DNA of 64,000 bases from Chryseobacterium sp. Bi04 (GTDB lineage: Bacteria > Bacteroidota > Bacteroidia > Flavobacteriales > Weeksellaceae), in assembly GCF_918698085.1 (NCBI RefSeq), contig NZ_CAKKLP010000003.1:326774-390773 (forward strand), given 5' to 3'. Of the stretch, positions 51,295 through 61,665 are shown one piece after another. The position numbers were made by a program, and so were the translations under genes. The first letter of the stretch is position 1; every line of letters starts with the position of its first letter. Under the pieces are notes generated by a model. The model saw only the letters and a list, made by a program, of their open reading frames with translations. It was not told the DNA's origin and did not search any database.

Positions 51295-52083
51295 TTATTC
51301 CTCCTCATCATTAGATATAGGATACTGATTGGTAGAATTGTGGACTTCATTTTTGAATTTATACAGGTACGGAGCCTTATTAGCAGAGCCATCATAAAGT
51401 TTCTCCAGCCTGTCAAGAATATTTAAGCTTAAAATCTTCCGCTGGAAATTATTTCTTCTGAATTTCTGACCTAAAATAGTCTCATAGAGCGCCTGAAGAT
51501 CTTTCATGGTAAATTTTTCGGGAAGGAGATTACTTGCAGCAGCTTCTGTATTGATATTCATTCGGAGGTATTCCAATCCGGTTTCTATCACCCTGTCGTG
51601 ATCGAAAGCCATTTTCGGTAATTTACTGACTTCAAACCATTCACAACTTTCATTAAATGCATCCGGAAAAGTATTGGCTACTGAGAAATCAATAAGACTG
51701 CAATATCCTACCGTAATAAACCTTTGAAAAATCCAGTGGTCTTTGGGTACTTCAATTCCTTTATTCCGAAGCAGGATCTGATGGACATTATTTTCTGTAC
51801 GGTCAATTCTACCAAAAGTATGAAACTGCTTTAAGAACAGCCCTTTTAAATGCGTTCTTTCATACAGTACTCTTTCGGCAGCTTCCCTAAGATCTTCATC
51901 ATTGAATACAAAACCACCAGGCAGTGACCACAAATCAAGATCATGATATTTCAGGAGCAGTACTTTCAGAATATTATTATGAAATCCGAATATGGTACAG
52001 TCTACTGATATATGAGCTACAAAATCTTTTGTGTCAATAAGTTCCCGCAGGGTTTCTTTATTTTTTGTGTCTTTGATTTTCAT
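51295..52083 (-). CDS. Nudix-type transcriptional regulator (NrtR/AraR-like)
   Basis: A 262-residue protein: an N-terminal Nudix domain (about 25-160) and a C-terminal winged-helix domain (about 180-240). The Nudix box keeps its frame (GGFVFNDEDLREAAERVLYE) but the REUXEE core reads R-V-L-Y-E-R, so the metal-binding glutamates are partly lost. It should bind, not hydrolyse, its ligand. In Bacteroidota, proteins of this layout regulate sugar catabolism. It lies next to an MFS gene and near the glucan locus, which it may control. A gene order of MFS then regulator (24 bases apart) suggests an operon. Confidence 0.82.
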   Translation of the reverse strand: MKIKDTKNKETLRELIDTKDFVAHISVDCTIFGFHNNILKVLLLKYHDLDLWSLPGGFVFNDEDLREAAERVLYERTHLKGLFLKQFHTFGRIDRTENNVHQILLRNKGIEVPKDHWIFQRFITVGYCSLIDFSVANTFPDAFNESCEWFEVSKLPKMAFDHDRVIETGLEYLRMNINTEAAASNLLPEKFTMKDLQALYETILGQKFRRNNFQRKILSLNILDRLEKLYDGSANKAPYLYKFKNEVHNSTNQYPISNDEEE

Positions 52084-52106
52084 GACAGTAAAAATAAAAT
52101 TATTTT

Positions 52107-53294
52107 CTATATTTTCTTTTTAGATACTTTAAAATAAAACAAACTAATTGTAAAAAGCACAATTACAGAGCATAATATGTATAAAGGATAGAAGCTTAAG
52201 AGTTGTTTTCCAAACAGGACAGCCATAATAATTGAACTGACGGAGCTACCCAAAGAAGAGAATATGACAATAAGTGAAGTAAAGAGATTTACTTTTTCCT
52301 TATCAGTCTGGGCTATCATTTTAGAATTGATAACAGGGTAGAGGGGTGATAAAAATAACCCGATAACCGGAAACAAAAACAATAGTACCTTTGAATTTTC
52401 CGCATCAAAATACTGTATGGCTACAATGGCTATAAGAATGGCAAGGATTAAAAATATACATGAAATATAATAACCGGGTAATGAAAACCTTCTGATGATA
52501 TTGGCGGTTACCGTTCTTCCGGCATAAGAGAAAAGAGCCAGGAAAGAGGTGGCCTGAAGGGCAAAAAATGAATTGACCTTTAGGTGGTTTTTGTAAAATG
52601 ACGGAAGCCATGAGTTGAATCCCTGTTCCACAAATACAATAAAGAAGACCACTCCCAGAAACAGCAGAACCTGTGGTGTGGCCAGCCCCGATAATTCGGA
52701 GACAATGCTTTTGTTTTCCAGCTGCTTAGCTTCTGAAATATCGGCTTTTGCAAATAGAATAATGGTGATGATACAGGCTAACGCTATAAGTAAGAAACCA
52801 AATTTCCAGTATTGGGAATAGGAGCTTGAGATCAGCCAGCCAAAGCCTGTATTGACCACAAATATTCCGATCATAAAAAAAGCCTCCACATTATTCATGG
52901 TTTTAGCCAGTGATTTTTCATCAGAAATATTATTACGGATAATTCCGAAAACACAAATTTTACCAATGGCAAAACAGGCCCCGATGATGGCAAACCATAA
53001 TTTATAAAACCAGAATACTTCAATGAACGGAAGAAGGCAGGAACATACGCCTACAATACTCAAAGCCAGGATTAACGCCTTTTTTGTTCCTGTTTTATTA
53101 ATGAAACTTACAGCAAACAGAGAAATAAATGCAATAGGTAAGTCCTTGAATGACTCCAGAAGCCCCAGTTCACTATAGGTAATTTTAGCCTCAGAAAGCT
53201 GAAGAATAATAAGCCCCATACAGTTCAATACCATCGAAAAAATAAGAAAAGTCAATTTTAACGGAAGAGAAATATTGGAAAGCTTGACGTTCAT
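52107..53294 (-). CDS. MFS transporter
   Basis: A 395-residue inner membrane protein with about 12 hydrophobic helices. The pattern, with conserved loops such as SFINKTGTKKALILALSIVG after helix 2 and SPLYPVINSKMIAQTDKEKV near 310-330, resembles the fucose-permease or sugar-type MFS subfamily. It probably imports a mono- or disaccharide. It is divergent from susC and is followed by the Nudix regulator, so it may take up glucose or gentiobiose-like products of the glucan locus. Confidence 0.85.
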   Translation of the reverse strand: MNVKLSNISLPLKLTFLIFSMVLNCMGLIILQLSEAKITYSELGLLESFKDLPIAFISLFAVSFINKTGTKKALILALSIVGVCSCLLPFIEVFWFYKLWFAIIGACFAIGKICVFGIIRNNISDEKSLAKTMNNVEAFFMIGIFVVNTGFGWLISSSYSQYWKFGFLLIALACIITIILFAKADISEAKQLENKSIVSELSGLATPQVLLFLGVVFFIVFVEQGFNSWLPSFYKNHLKVNSFFALQATSFLALFSYAGRTVTANIIRRFSLPGYYISCIFLILAILIAIVAIQYFDAENSKVLLFLFPVIGLFLSPLYPVINSKMIAQTDKEKVNLFTSLIVIFSSLGSSVSSIIMAVLFGKQLLSFYPLYILCSVIVLFTISLFYFKVSKKKI

Positions 53295-53439
53295 TTTGGG
53301 GACCGATTTTATTGGATTCTTATTGCTTTTTATGAAATATTAGTGCGAAGATAACGCTTCTAACCCTTAAAAATAAACGAAAAATTAAAATATTTATTAA
53401 TGTAATGTTAATTAATAAAAAAAAAATATATTTTTATTG

Positions 53440-53452
53440 TCTCAATTTGAGA
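53440..53452 (+). promoter_or_regulatory. Operator-like palindrome before susC
   Basis: TCTCAATTTGAGA is a perfect 6-bp inverted repeat around one base, 19 bases before the susC ATG. It lies in the 177-base region between the divergent MFS and SusC genes, where a shared operator would be expected. No exact TAnnTTTG box was found there. Confidence 0.45.
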
Positions 53453-53471
53453 ATTAAAATAATAACTGTAT

Positions 53472-56387
53472 ATGAATGTAAGAATATCAAGAAGCTTAGG
53501 ATTGGTTGCCGTCCTCTATTTTACGGCCAACTTCAGTGCCCAGACTAAGGTGAAGGACACGCTTTCTAAAGAAAACAAAATAGACGAGATTGTAATGATT
53601 GGTTACGGTAGCCAGAAGAAAAGTAATGTGACAGGAGCCATATCCAGTGTTAGGGCCAAGGATATTGAAGATATTCCTTCGGGTAAGCCTGAACAGGTTC
53701 TTCAGGGAAGGGCAGCCGGGGTTTCTGTAGTTACCAATTCCGGACAGCCGGGATCTGCTGCTACGGTAAGAGTTCGTGGTGTTACCAGCTTTGGAGCCGG
53801 AAGTAATGATCCTTTATGGGTAGTGGATGGTATCGTGGTAGATAATATTGCATGGCTTAACCAGTCGGATATAGAGAATATAGAAATTCTGAAAGATGGA
53901 GCATCCTCTGCGATCTATGGAGTTTCTGCGGCGAAAGGAGTTATCCTGGTAACTACTAAAAAAGGAAGAAAGGGTAAGATGAACTTAAGTTATAATGGTT
54001 TTTATGGGGTAGGATCAGCGGCCAAGAAGCTTGATCTTCTGAACGCCAGCCAATATGGAACCATCATCAACGAAGCCCTGACGAATGCTGGAAAGGATCC
54101 ACGTTTTACCAACCCTCAATCTTTTGGAACAGGAACAGACTGGCAGGATGTAGCCTTTAATACAGCTGAAAGAATGTCTCATGAATTCAGTATCAGCGGA
54201 GGAAATGATAAGTCAACTTTTTATTCCTCATTTGGGTATTATGAGCAGGATGGAATTGTCCTGAGAGATATTTCCAACTATAAAAGAATGAATGTAAGGT
54301 TAAATTCTACCCATAAGGTTTTCGATTTCCTTACCATTGGGCAGACTTTATCTTATACCCATCAAAAAACCAAAGGTATTAATGCCAATGATGAATTTGG
54401 AGGTCCTTTGAGCTCCGTAATCAACCTGGATCCTATAACGCCGGTAGTGGTGACAGATCCTGCTTTGTTGAATACAAGCCCGTATAACAATGCCAGTCTT
54501 TCTCCTTACCTGATCAGGGATGCTTTCGGAAACCCATACGGTGTATCTACTATCGTGGAAAATGAAATGACCAACCCGCTGGCCTTCAAACAAACCCAGT
54601 TAGGAAAGTACAACTGGTCGGATGATTTTGTAGCCAATGTGTTTGCAGAACTGAAGTTTCTGGATCATTTTACATTCAAAACAACTTTAAACGGAAAGCT
54701 TTCCTATTGGGGCAAAGAACAGTTCACCCCAAAATACTATCTGAATACAAACTCCAGAAATACTGTTTTTAACAGCTTTTTAAGAGAAAGTAACAGAAAG
54801 CTGGAGTGGAATACTGAAAATACTTTGACCTATCAGAATAAATGGGGAACACATAACTTAAGTGTATTGATAGGACAGGGCGCGTATTATTATAATATAG
54901 GCTCAGGAAACAATACCACTTATATTAATCTTCCTGTTAATAGCTGGGAAGATGCATCATTTAACTTTGATGTTCCTCAGGAGAACCGTTCTACCGTTGC
55001 CAATGACGGAGTTCAGACGCATAAAGCATCTTATTTTGCAAGGGTGATCTATGATTACGAAGACAAATACCTTTTTACGGGAACAATCCGTAGAGATGGT
55101 TCTTCTAAATTTGCGAAAGGACAGCATTGGGGAAATTTCCCTGCATTTTCAGTAGGATGGAATGTTTCTAATGAGAATTTCTGGCCTGAAAATAAAATCG
55201 TAAACACGTTAAAATTCAGAGGAGGCTATGGGGTTTTAGGGAATGATGCTATTGAGAACTTCAGATTTGCCAACTTCCTTAAATCCGGAAGTAACTATAC
55301 CTATGGCGACAATAATATCGTGATCGGATATGCTCCGACAACATTAGAAAACCCGGATCTTCGCTGGGAAGAAACTTCACAGCTGAATATTGCTGCAGAT
55401 CTGAAATTATTACAGGACTTTACTTTAACTGTAGACTGGTTTAAAAAGAAAACAACAGATATTCTTCGTCAGGTAGACATTCCTGGATATGTAGGAGCTC
55501 CGGACAGACCATGGAGGAATGTTGGAGATATGGATAACAACGGGGTAGAGATCGCTTTAGGATATAAAAAGAACTGGAATGATTTCGGAATTTCTGTTAA
55601 TGGGAATTTCTCCTATTTAAAGAATGAGGTAACCAGGCTTGAAGATGATAAAATTTATGAAAACTTTGCTTCATTCCAGTCTATGGGTCCTGTTACAAGA
55701 TTCCAGGTGGGATCGCCGTACGGTTCTTTCTTTGGATACAAAAATGCAGGTATCTTCCAGACTCAGGCAGAGATTGATTCCTATAGAAATGCCAATGGAG
55801 ATCTTATCCAGCCAGGTGCCAAACCTGGTGATTTTAGAAGAACGGATGTGAATGGTGATGGTAAAATCAGTGATGAAGACTATGAATATTTAGGAAGTTC
55901 CGTACCCAAATTTACATATGGGCTTACCGTGAATCTTAACTATAAAAATGTTGACCTGATGATATTTGCCCAGGGACAGGGAGGAAATAAAATTTTCCAG
56001 GGATTAAGAAGACTGGATCTTTTCTACAGCAATTATCAGACTACAATTCTTGACAGATGGACAGGCCCGGGTACTTCGAATACTGTGGCAAGACTGGATG
56101 CCAACGATGATAATAAAAACTATACTAAAATGTCTGATTATTATCTTCAGGATGGAGGATTTATGAGGATTAAGCTGGTACAGTTGGGATATACCTTGCC
56201 GGGAGATGTTTCCAAACGCTTCGGAGCCAATAAAATCAGATTTTACGTAACAGGGGAAAACCTGTTCACATTTACAAAGTATACAGGATATGACCCTGAG
56301 ATTGCAGTAAATGATTCTTACGGTATCGATAGAGCTTACTATCCGCAAGCCAGAACATTCTTATTTGGAGCCAATATTCAATTCTAA
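53472..56387 (+). CDS. SusC/RagA-family TonB-dependent outer membrane importer
   Basis: A 971-residue outer membrane protein. The signal peptide is MNVRISRSLGLVAVLYFTAN plus FSAQ. The TonB box-like IDEIVMIGYGSQKKSN is near 37-52. The plug contains VLQGRAAGVSV and VVDGIVVDNI. The 22-strand barrel ends in a final Phe (FGANIQF). The usual N-terminal carboxypeptidase-regulatory domain of SusC proteins is missing, so the TonB box comes right after the signal peptide. It pairs with the SusD lipoprotein 10 bases downstream to import glucan oligosaccharides. Confidence 0.96.
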   Translation: MNVRISRSLGLVAVLYFTANFSAQTKVKDTLSKENKIDEIVMIGYGSQKKSNVTGAISSVRAKDIEDIPSGKPEQVLQGRAAGVSVVTNSGQPGSAATVRVRGVTSFGAGSNDPLWVVDGIVVDNIAWLNQSDIENIEILKDGASSAIYGVSAAKGVILVTTKKGRKGKMNLSYNGFYGVGSAAKKLDLLNASQYGTIINEALTNAGKDPRFTNPQSFGTGTDWQDVAFNTAERMSHEFSISGGNDKSTFYSSFGYYEQDGIVLRDISNYKRMNVRLNSTHKVFDFLTIGQTLSYTHQKTKGINANDEFGGPLSSVINLDPITPVVVTDPALLNTSPYNNASLSPYLIRDAFGNPYGVSTIVENEMTNPLAFKQTQLGKYNWSDDFVANVFAELKFLDHFTFKTTLNGKLSYWGKEQFTPKYYLNTNSRNTVFNSFLRESNRKLEWNTENTLTYQNKWGTHNLSVLIGQGAYYYNIGSGNNTTYINLPVNSWEDASFNFDVPQENRSTVANDGVQTHKASYFARVIYDYEDKYLFTGTIRRDGSSKFAKGQHWGNFPAFSVGWNVSNENFWPENKIVNTLKFRGGYGVLGNDAIENFRFANFLKSGSNYTYGDNNIVIGYAPTTLENPDLRWEETSQLNIAADLKLLQDFTLTVDWFKKKTTDILRQVDIPGYVGAPDRPWRNVGDMDNNGVEIALGYKKNWNDFGISVNGNFSYLKNEVTRLEDDKIYENFASFQSMGPVTRFQVGSPYGSFFGYKNAGIFQTQAEIDSYRNANGDLIQPGAKPGDFRRTDVNGDGKISDEDYEYLGSSVPKFTYGLTVNLNYKNVDLMIFAQGQGGNKIFQGLRRLDLFYSNYQTTILDRWTGPGTSNTVARLDANDDNKNYTKMSDYYLQDGGFMRIKLVQLGYTLPGDVSKRFGANKIRFYVTGENLFTFTKYTGYDPEIAVNDSYGIDRAYYPQARTFLFGANIQF

Positions 56388-56397
56388 AAAAAACAAC

Positions 56398-57927
56398 ATG
56401 AAAAACAGATTCTATAAAACAATATTATTAGTCGTTCTTACATCAGGGATCGGATTCAGCTCCGTTTCATGTGGTGATGAATTCATCGAGGATGTACAGA
56501 ATAAAGGAGCCTTTGACTCCAATAACTATTTCCAGAACGAAGAGCAGTCTTTCAGTGCTTTGGTATCGGTATATGATCTTCTCAGAAAATATTCCGGAGG
56601 TTTTGAAAATACAGTAACCTTCTTTAATGCAGGTTCTGATGATTTTTACTCCGGAGGCGGAAGTCCTACAGATGGGGCCGGGATACAAAGTTTTTCTAAT
56701 TTTTCCATTGATCAGATTTCGGTTCCTAAAACCTACTGGAATGATTTTTACCAGGGAATTGCCAGAGCCAATCTTTTGATTCAGCGTATCCCTGATGCTA
56801 AAATGAATGATCAGACCAGAAACAGGTTCATTGCTGAAGCTAAAACACTAAGAGCATTGTATTATTTTGAACTTCTGAAGATGTTCGGAAATATACCTTT
56901 GATTCTAAAACCTATCACAGCTACAGACGATTTTTATAATATTCCTCAGGCAGATCCTCAGGCTGTTTACACCCAAATTGAATCCGATATTGAGGCTTCT
57001 CTTAATGACCTTCCGTTATCCATAGCCCCTACCAACAAAGCTGAGGTGGGAAGAATCAGCCAGGGAACAGCGCGGGCTATTTTAGGTAAGATATATCTGT
57101 ATAACAATAAAAAAGCACAGGCCGCCGCTCAATTTGCAGAAGTAAACGGAACACCGGGACAGGCCAGTCAATATGGGTATAAATTAGTAGCCAACTACGA
57201 TGATCTGTGGAAGGCTGGGAATAAATTTACCACAGAATCAATTCTTGAAGTCATGCACACCAATAAAGGGAATTCCGACTGGCCTTTCTGGGGGCAGGGA
57301 AAAGATGAGGGAAACTCTATCTGTATTATGATTGGGCCAAGAGGTTATGACAGGCTGAAAACTTCAGCACCGGATATTGTTTCCGGCTGGGCATTTAACA
57401 CTGCCACAGAAGACCTTTACAACTTTATGGCTGGTGATCCAAGGCTAAAATCCACGATATTAAATGCCAAACAGCTGGCAGCTAATGGTGAAATCAAATA
57501 TTCGCCGGCTCATAATGACACCGGGTATTTTCTGAATAAATATCTTCCTACAAGAGACGAAGTATCTAACCTTCCGGGAGCACCGGAGCTTAATTACAGC
57601 AGAAATTACATCGTAATAAGACTTGCAGACACTTATCTTATGGAAGCAGAAGCGCTCAATGGTTCAGGAGCAAGAGCCCAGGCGTTGCTGGATGCTGTAA
57701 GAACCAGAGTTGGGCTCCCATCAGTTCCGGTTTCTCTGCAGGCTGTTAAAGATGAGCGGAGAAGAGAACTTGCCGGGGAAGGACACCGGTGGTTTGATCT
57801 TGTAAGATGGGGTGATGCGCCGTCCAAATTAGCATCAAGAGGTTTCAAGGCTAACAGGAATGAGCTTTTACCTATTCCTTATAACGAGCTTCTTAACACA
57901 TTGATTAAGCAAAACCCAGGTTACTAA
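56398..57927 (+). CDS. SusD/RagB-family carbohydrate-binding lipoprotein
   Basis: A 509-residue outer membrane lipoprotein that binds sugars and closes the SusC pore as a lid. The start is ATG 56398 (MKNRFYKTILLVVLTSGIGF), so the lipobox SVSC gives Cys24. The longer frame begins inside susC. Typical segments are FRNRFIAEAKTLRALYYFEL near 140-160, and the C-terminal GEGHRWFDLVRWGDA near 465. The ending reads NPGY. It lies 10 bases after susC and 2 bases before the first GH30 gene. Confidence 0.95.
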   Translation: MKNRFYKTILLVVLTSGIGFSSVSCGDEFIEDVQNKGAFDSNNYFQNEEQSFSALVSVYDLLRKYSGGFENTVTFFNAGSDDFYSGGGSPTDGAGIQSFSNFSIDQISVPKTYWNDFYQGIARANLLIQRIPDAKMNDQTRNRFIAEAKTLRALYYFELLKMFGNIPLILKPITATDDFYNIPQADPQAVYTQIESDIEASLNDLPLSIAPTNKAEVGRISQGTARAILGKIYLYNNKKAQAAAQFAEVNGTPGQASQYGYKLVANYDDLWKAGNKFTTESILEVMHTNKGNSDWPFWGQGKDEGNSICIMIGPRGYDRLKTSAPDIVSGWAFNTATEDLYNFMAGDPRLKSTILNAKQLAANGEIKYSPAHNDTGYFLNKYLPTRDEVSNLPGAPELNYSRNYIVIRLADTYLMEAEALNGSGARAQALLDAVRTRVGLPSVPVSLQAVKDERRRELAGEGHRWFDLVRWGDAPSKLASRGFKANRNELLPIPYNELLNTLIKQNPGY

Positions 57928-57929
57928 AC

Positions 57930-59354
57930 ATGAAGTTTCACAACTTATATAGTTTCTTTAGAGGTACCGCACTACTTTGTGGTGTGGTACTTTTTCCTTT
58001 ATCATGCACATCGGTTGCTGGGGGTAAAGGCGATGAGGTCCAGTATTGGCTCACAAAAGGTGATGAAAGTGTAAAATTACAGCTGCAGACTCCTCTCAAA
58101 TTTGGAAATGGTTCCAATAAAGATCAGAATATTGAAATTGATAGTTCTCAAAAGTTTCAATATGTTGATGGATTTGGATACACATTAACCGGGGGAAGTG
58201 TGGAAGTAATCAACCGGCTGTCACCTTCAAAAAGAAAAGCTCTACTCAATGAGCTTTTTGGAAACGGTAAAAATTCAATTTCTGTAAGCTATTTAAGGTT
58301 AAGCATAGGGGCTTCAGATCTTGATGGAGAAGTATTTTCTTACGATGACCTTCCGGAAGGGCAGACAGATGCTAGTCTTTCGAAATTCAGTCTGGCAAAG
58401 GATAAAGCTCTGATTACCATGTTGAAAGAAATTTTAGCAATTAATCCTAAAATTAAGATTATTGCAGCGCCATGGTCTCCACCGGTTTGGATGAAGGATA
58501 ATGGAAAATCAAAAGGAGGAAGCTTAAAGCCTGAATTCTATGGTGTTTATGCCCGGTATTTTGTAAAGTATATTCAGGAAATGAAGAAAGAGGGGATTTA
58601 TATTGATGCGGTTACACCTCAAAATGAACCTCTGCATCCGGGAAATAATCCCAGTTTATATATGCCTTCCGAACAGCAAAGAGATTTTATCAAAAATCAT
58701 TTAGGTCCGGAATTTAAAACCAATCAAATCCATACTAAAATTGTAGTGTACGACCACAACTGTAATAAACCAGAGTATGCTATTGATATTCTGAAAGATC
58801 CTGATGCTTATCAGTATATTGACGGGTCTGCTTTTCATTTATATGAAGGGGAGATCTCTGCTTTAAGTACTGTGCACGATGCTTTTCCTGACAAAAACTT
58901 ATACTTTACCGAACAGTGGACAGGTTCAAAAGGAACTTTTAATGAAGACCTGAACTGGCACACAAAAAATGTGATCATCGGTTCTATGAGAAACTGGAGT
59001 AAAATAGCTTTGGAATGGAACCTGGCAAACGATCCTCAATATAAGCCTCACACAGATGGCGGATGTACAGAATGTAAAGGAGCAATTACCGTTTCTGACA
59101 GTGAAAATTTTACAAGAAATGTTTCCTACTATATTATTGCACATGCTTCGAAATTTGTTCCTGCAGGTTCTCAGCGTATCGCTTCCACACAGACCGATAA
59201 ACTTTCCACAGTAGCTTTTAAGACTCAATTTGGGAAAATAGTTTTAATTGTTCAGAACGATAACCAAGCAGATGAAAATTTTAATATTAAATTTGCCGGG
59301 AAAACCGCTGCTGCAACAATTTCAGGACGTTCTACAGCAACCTTTGTTTTTTAA
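57930..59354 (+). CDS. GH30 glycoside hydrolase (lipoprotein)
   Basis: A 474-residue lipoprotein with lipobox PLSC (Cys26). GH30 motifs are IAAPWSPPVWMKDNG at 178-192, the acid/base Glu233 in TPQNEPLHPGNN and the nucleophile Glu328 in LYFTEQWTG. A beta-sandwich ends the protein. The GH30_3-type active sites cut beta-1,6-glucan, which would fit pustulan or yeast-wall glucan and laminarin branches; glucosylceramidase is the alternative. It follows susD by 2 bases and probably sits on the outer face of the outer membrane. Confidence 0.93.
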   Translation: MKFHNLYSFFRGTALLCGVVLFPLSCTSVAGGKGDEVQYWLTKGDESVKLQLQTPLKFGNGSNKDQNIEIDSSQKFQYVDGFGYTLTGGSVEVINRLSPSKRKALLNELFGNGKNSISVSYLRLSIGASDLDGEVFSYDDLPEGQTDASLSKFSLAKDKALITMLKEILAINPKIKIIAAPWSPPVWMKDNGKSKGGSLKPEFYGVYARYFVKYIQEMKKEGIYIDAVTPQNEPLHPGNNPSLYMPSEQQRDFIKNHLGPEFKTNQIHTKIVVYDHNCNKPEYAIDILKDPDAYQYIDGSAFHLYEGEISALSTVHDAFPDKNLYFTEQWTGSKGTFNEDLNWHTKNVIIGSMRNWSKIALEWNLANDPQYKPHTDGGCTECKGAITVSDSENFTRNVSYYIIAHASKFVPAGSQRIASTQTDKLSTVAFKTQFGKIVLIVQNDNQADENFNIKFAGKTAAATISGRSTATFVF

Positions 59355-59365
59355 TTTTTGATATC

Positions 59366-61588
59366 ATGAAAAGAGTTTATTTCTTACTGGCATTTTCCAC
59401 ATTGGGTATGAGCACTTACGGGCAGAAAACAATTGATCAGAAAGTAGCAGAGCTGCTGTCTAAAATGACCCTTGAAGAAAAAGTGGGGCAGATGGTTCAG
59501 TATAGTGGTTTTGAATATGCTACAGGACCTCAGCAGTCTAATTCTGCAGCTGTTTTAGAGGAAATTAAAAAAGGTAAAGTCGGTTCTATGCTGAATGTGG
59601 CAGGATCAGAAGAAACCAGGGCATTTCAGAAACTGGCGATGCAGTCGAGACTGAAAATTCCTTTACTATTCGGGCAGGACGTTATCCATGGATACCGTAC
59701 TACTTTTCCTGTGAATCTGGGACAGGCGGCAAGCTGGGACCTGGGGATGATAGAAAAATCAGAAAGAATAGCTGCTACGGAAGCGGCTGCTTATGGTATT
59801 CACTGGACGTTTGCGCCAATGGTGGATATCGCCAGAGATCCGAGATGGGGAAGGGTAATGGAAGGTTCCGGTGAAGATACTTACCTGGGGACAAAAATAG
59901 GATTAGCAAGGATAAAAGGATTTCAGGGCAGAGGTTTGGGAAGTCTTGATGCAGTGATGGCCTGTGCAAAACATTTCGCAGCATACGGAGCAGCTGTAGG
60001 TGGGAGAGATTATAATTCCGTAGATATGAGCCTCAGACAGCTGAATGAAACGTATCTTCCACCATTCAAAGCTGCTGCAGAAGCAGGAGTAGCTACTTTC
60101 ATGAATTCCTTTAATGACATTAACGGAATTCCGGCTACAGCTAACAAATATATACAGAGAGACCTTTTAAAGGGAAAATGGAATTATAAAGGTTTTGTGG
60201 TTTCAGATTGGGGAAGTATCGGGGAGATGGTTCCTCACGGCTATGCCAGAGATACTGACGAAGCCGCAGAAAAAGCTATACAGGGAGGAAGTGATATGGA
60301 TATGGAAAGCCGTGTATACATGGCAGAACTTCCAAAATTGGTTAAAGAAGGAAAAGTAGATCCAAAACTGGTAGATGATGCGACAGGGAGAATTTTAACT
60401 AAAAAATTTGAAATGGGCCTTTTCGATGATCCTTTCCGGTTCAGCAATGAAAAGAGACAGAAAGAACAAACCGATAATCAGGAGAACAGAAAATTCGGAA
60501 GAGAATTTGGTTCAAAGAGTATTGTTCTTCTTAAAAATAAGGGGAATATTCTTCCACTTTCAAAAACAGTAAAAACAGTTGCTCTGATTGGTCCTTTTGC
60601 TAAAGAGACTGTTGCCAATCACGGATTTTGGTCTATTGCTTTCAAAGATGATAACCAAAGAATTGTTTCACAATTTGATGGAATTAAAAGTCAACTCGAT
60701 AAAAACTCCACTTTAGTCTATGCAAAAGGCTGTAATGTTGATGATCAGGATAAAAGTCAGTTTTCGGAAGCAGTAGAAACGGCAAAAAAATCTGATGTTG
60801 TGATTATGACATTGGGGGAAGGCCATGCGATGAGCGGCGAAGCAAAAAGCAGAAGCAATATCGGGTTTACTGGCGTTCAGGAAGAGCTATTGAAAGAAAT
60901 TGCCAAAACGGGAAAACCTATCATCTTGATGATTAATGCCGGAAGACCTCTGATTTTCAACTGGGCATCAGACAATATTCCAGCGATTATGTACACATGG
61001 TGGCTGGGAACGGAAGCAGGAAACTCTATTGCAGATGTTCTGTTTGGCACTGTAAATCCTGGAGGAAAACTGCCGATGAGCTTTCCGAGAACAGAAGGTC
61101 AGATTCCTGTGTACTACAATCATTTTAATACGGGAAGACCCGCAAAAAATAATACAGACAGAAACTATGTCTCCGCTTATATAGATCTTGATAATGACCC
61201 AAAATATCCGTTTGGATATGGCCTGAGCTATACCGATTTTAAATACTCTGATATGGCTTTAAGTTCAGCAAACCTTACAGGAAATCAGACACTGAACATC
61301 AGCATTACCGTTTCCAATACAGGGAAATATGACGGTGAAGAAGTGGTACAGCTTTACATCAGGGATCTTTTCGGAAAAGTAGTAAGGCCAGTGAAGGAAC
61401 TGAAAGGCTTCCAAAAAATATTTATCAAAAAAGGAGAAAGTAAAAAAGTAGATTTTCAACTGACACCCGAAGAGCTGAAGTTTTTTGATGAAGACCTGAA
61501 ATTTGACTGGGAAAGTGGAGAATTTGATATCATGATCGGAACCAATTCTCAAAATGTTCAGACAAAAAGAATTAATTGGGTGAAATAA
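59366..61588 (+). CDS. bglX: GH3 beta-glucosidase
   Basis: A 740-residue exported enzyme (signal peptide MKRVYFLLAFSTLGMSTYGQ) that releases glucose from the non-reducing ends of beta-glucans. The N-terminal barrel has LLFGQDVIHGYRTTFP near 100-115 and the nucleophile Asp281 in GFVVSDWGS. The second domain has GEGHAMSGEAKSRSNIG near 489-505, and a fibronectin III-like domain ends the protein. No lipobox is present, so it should act in the periplasm on imported oligosaccharides. It is 11 bases after the first GH30 gene. The symbol follows the family's E. coli periplasmic enzyme. Confidence 0.94.
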   Translation: MKRVYFLLAFSTLGMSTYGQKTIDQKVAELLSKMTLEEKVGQMVQYSGFEYATGPQQSNSAAVLEEIKKGKVGSMLNVAGSEETRAFQKLAMQSRLKIPLLFGQDVIHGYRTTFPVNLGQAASWDLGMIEKSERIAATEAAAYGIHWTFAPMVDIARDPRWGRVMEGSGEDTYLGTKIGLARIKGFQGRGLGSLDAVMACAKHFAAYGAAVGGRDYNSVDMSLRQLNETYLPPFKAAAEAGVATFMNSFNDINGIPATANKYIQRDLLKGKWNYKGFVVSDWGSIGEMVPHGYARDTDEAAEKAIQGGSDMDMESRVYMAELPKLVKEGKVDPKLVDDATGRILTKKFEMGLFDDPFRFSNEKRQKEQTDNQENRKFGREFGSKSIVLLKNKGNILPLSKTVKTVALIGPFAKETVANHGFWSIAFKDDNQRIVSQFDGIKSQLDKNSTLVYAKGCNVDDQDKSQFSEAVETAKKSDVVIMTLGEGHAMSGEAKSRSNIGFTGVQEELLKEIAKTGKPIILMINAGRPLIFNWASDNIPAIMYTWWLGTEAGNSIADVLFGTVNPGGKLPMSFPRTEGQIPVYYNHFNTGRPAKNNTDRNYVSAYIDLDNDPKYPFGYGLSYTDFKYSDMALSSANLTGNQTLNISITVSNTGKYDGEEVVQLYIRDLFGKVVRPVKELKGFQKIFIKKGESKKVDFQLTPEELKFFDEDLKFDWESGEFDIMIGTNSQNVQTKRINWVK

Positions 61589-61665
61589 GTTCAACCCACT
61601 AAAAGTGAACATTAGCCTGTTTAAGAGGACAGAAAATGGCTTTAACCGAAACAAACCTAACCCAT

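Noticed and set aside
53440..53452. TCAATTTG as a -7 box for susC
   Set aside because: It lacks the TA start and is part of a perfect palindrome, so I list it as an operator candidate instead.
56311..56397. 29-residue extension of SusD
   Set aside because: It lies within the end of susC; the lipoprotein signal begins at ATG 56398.
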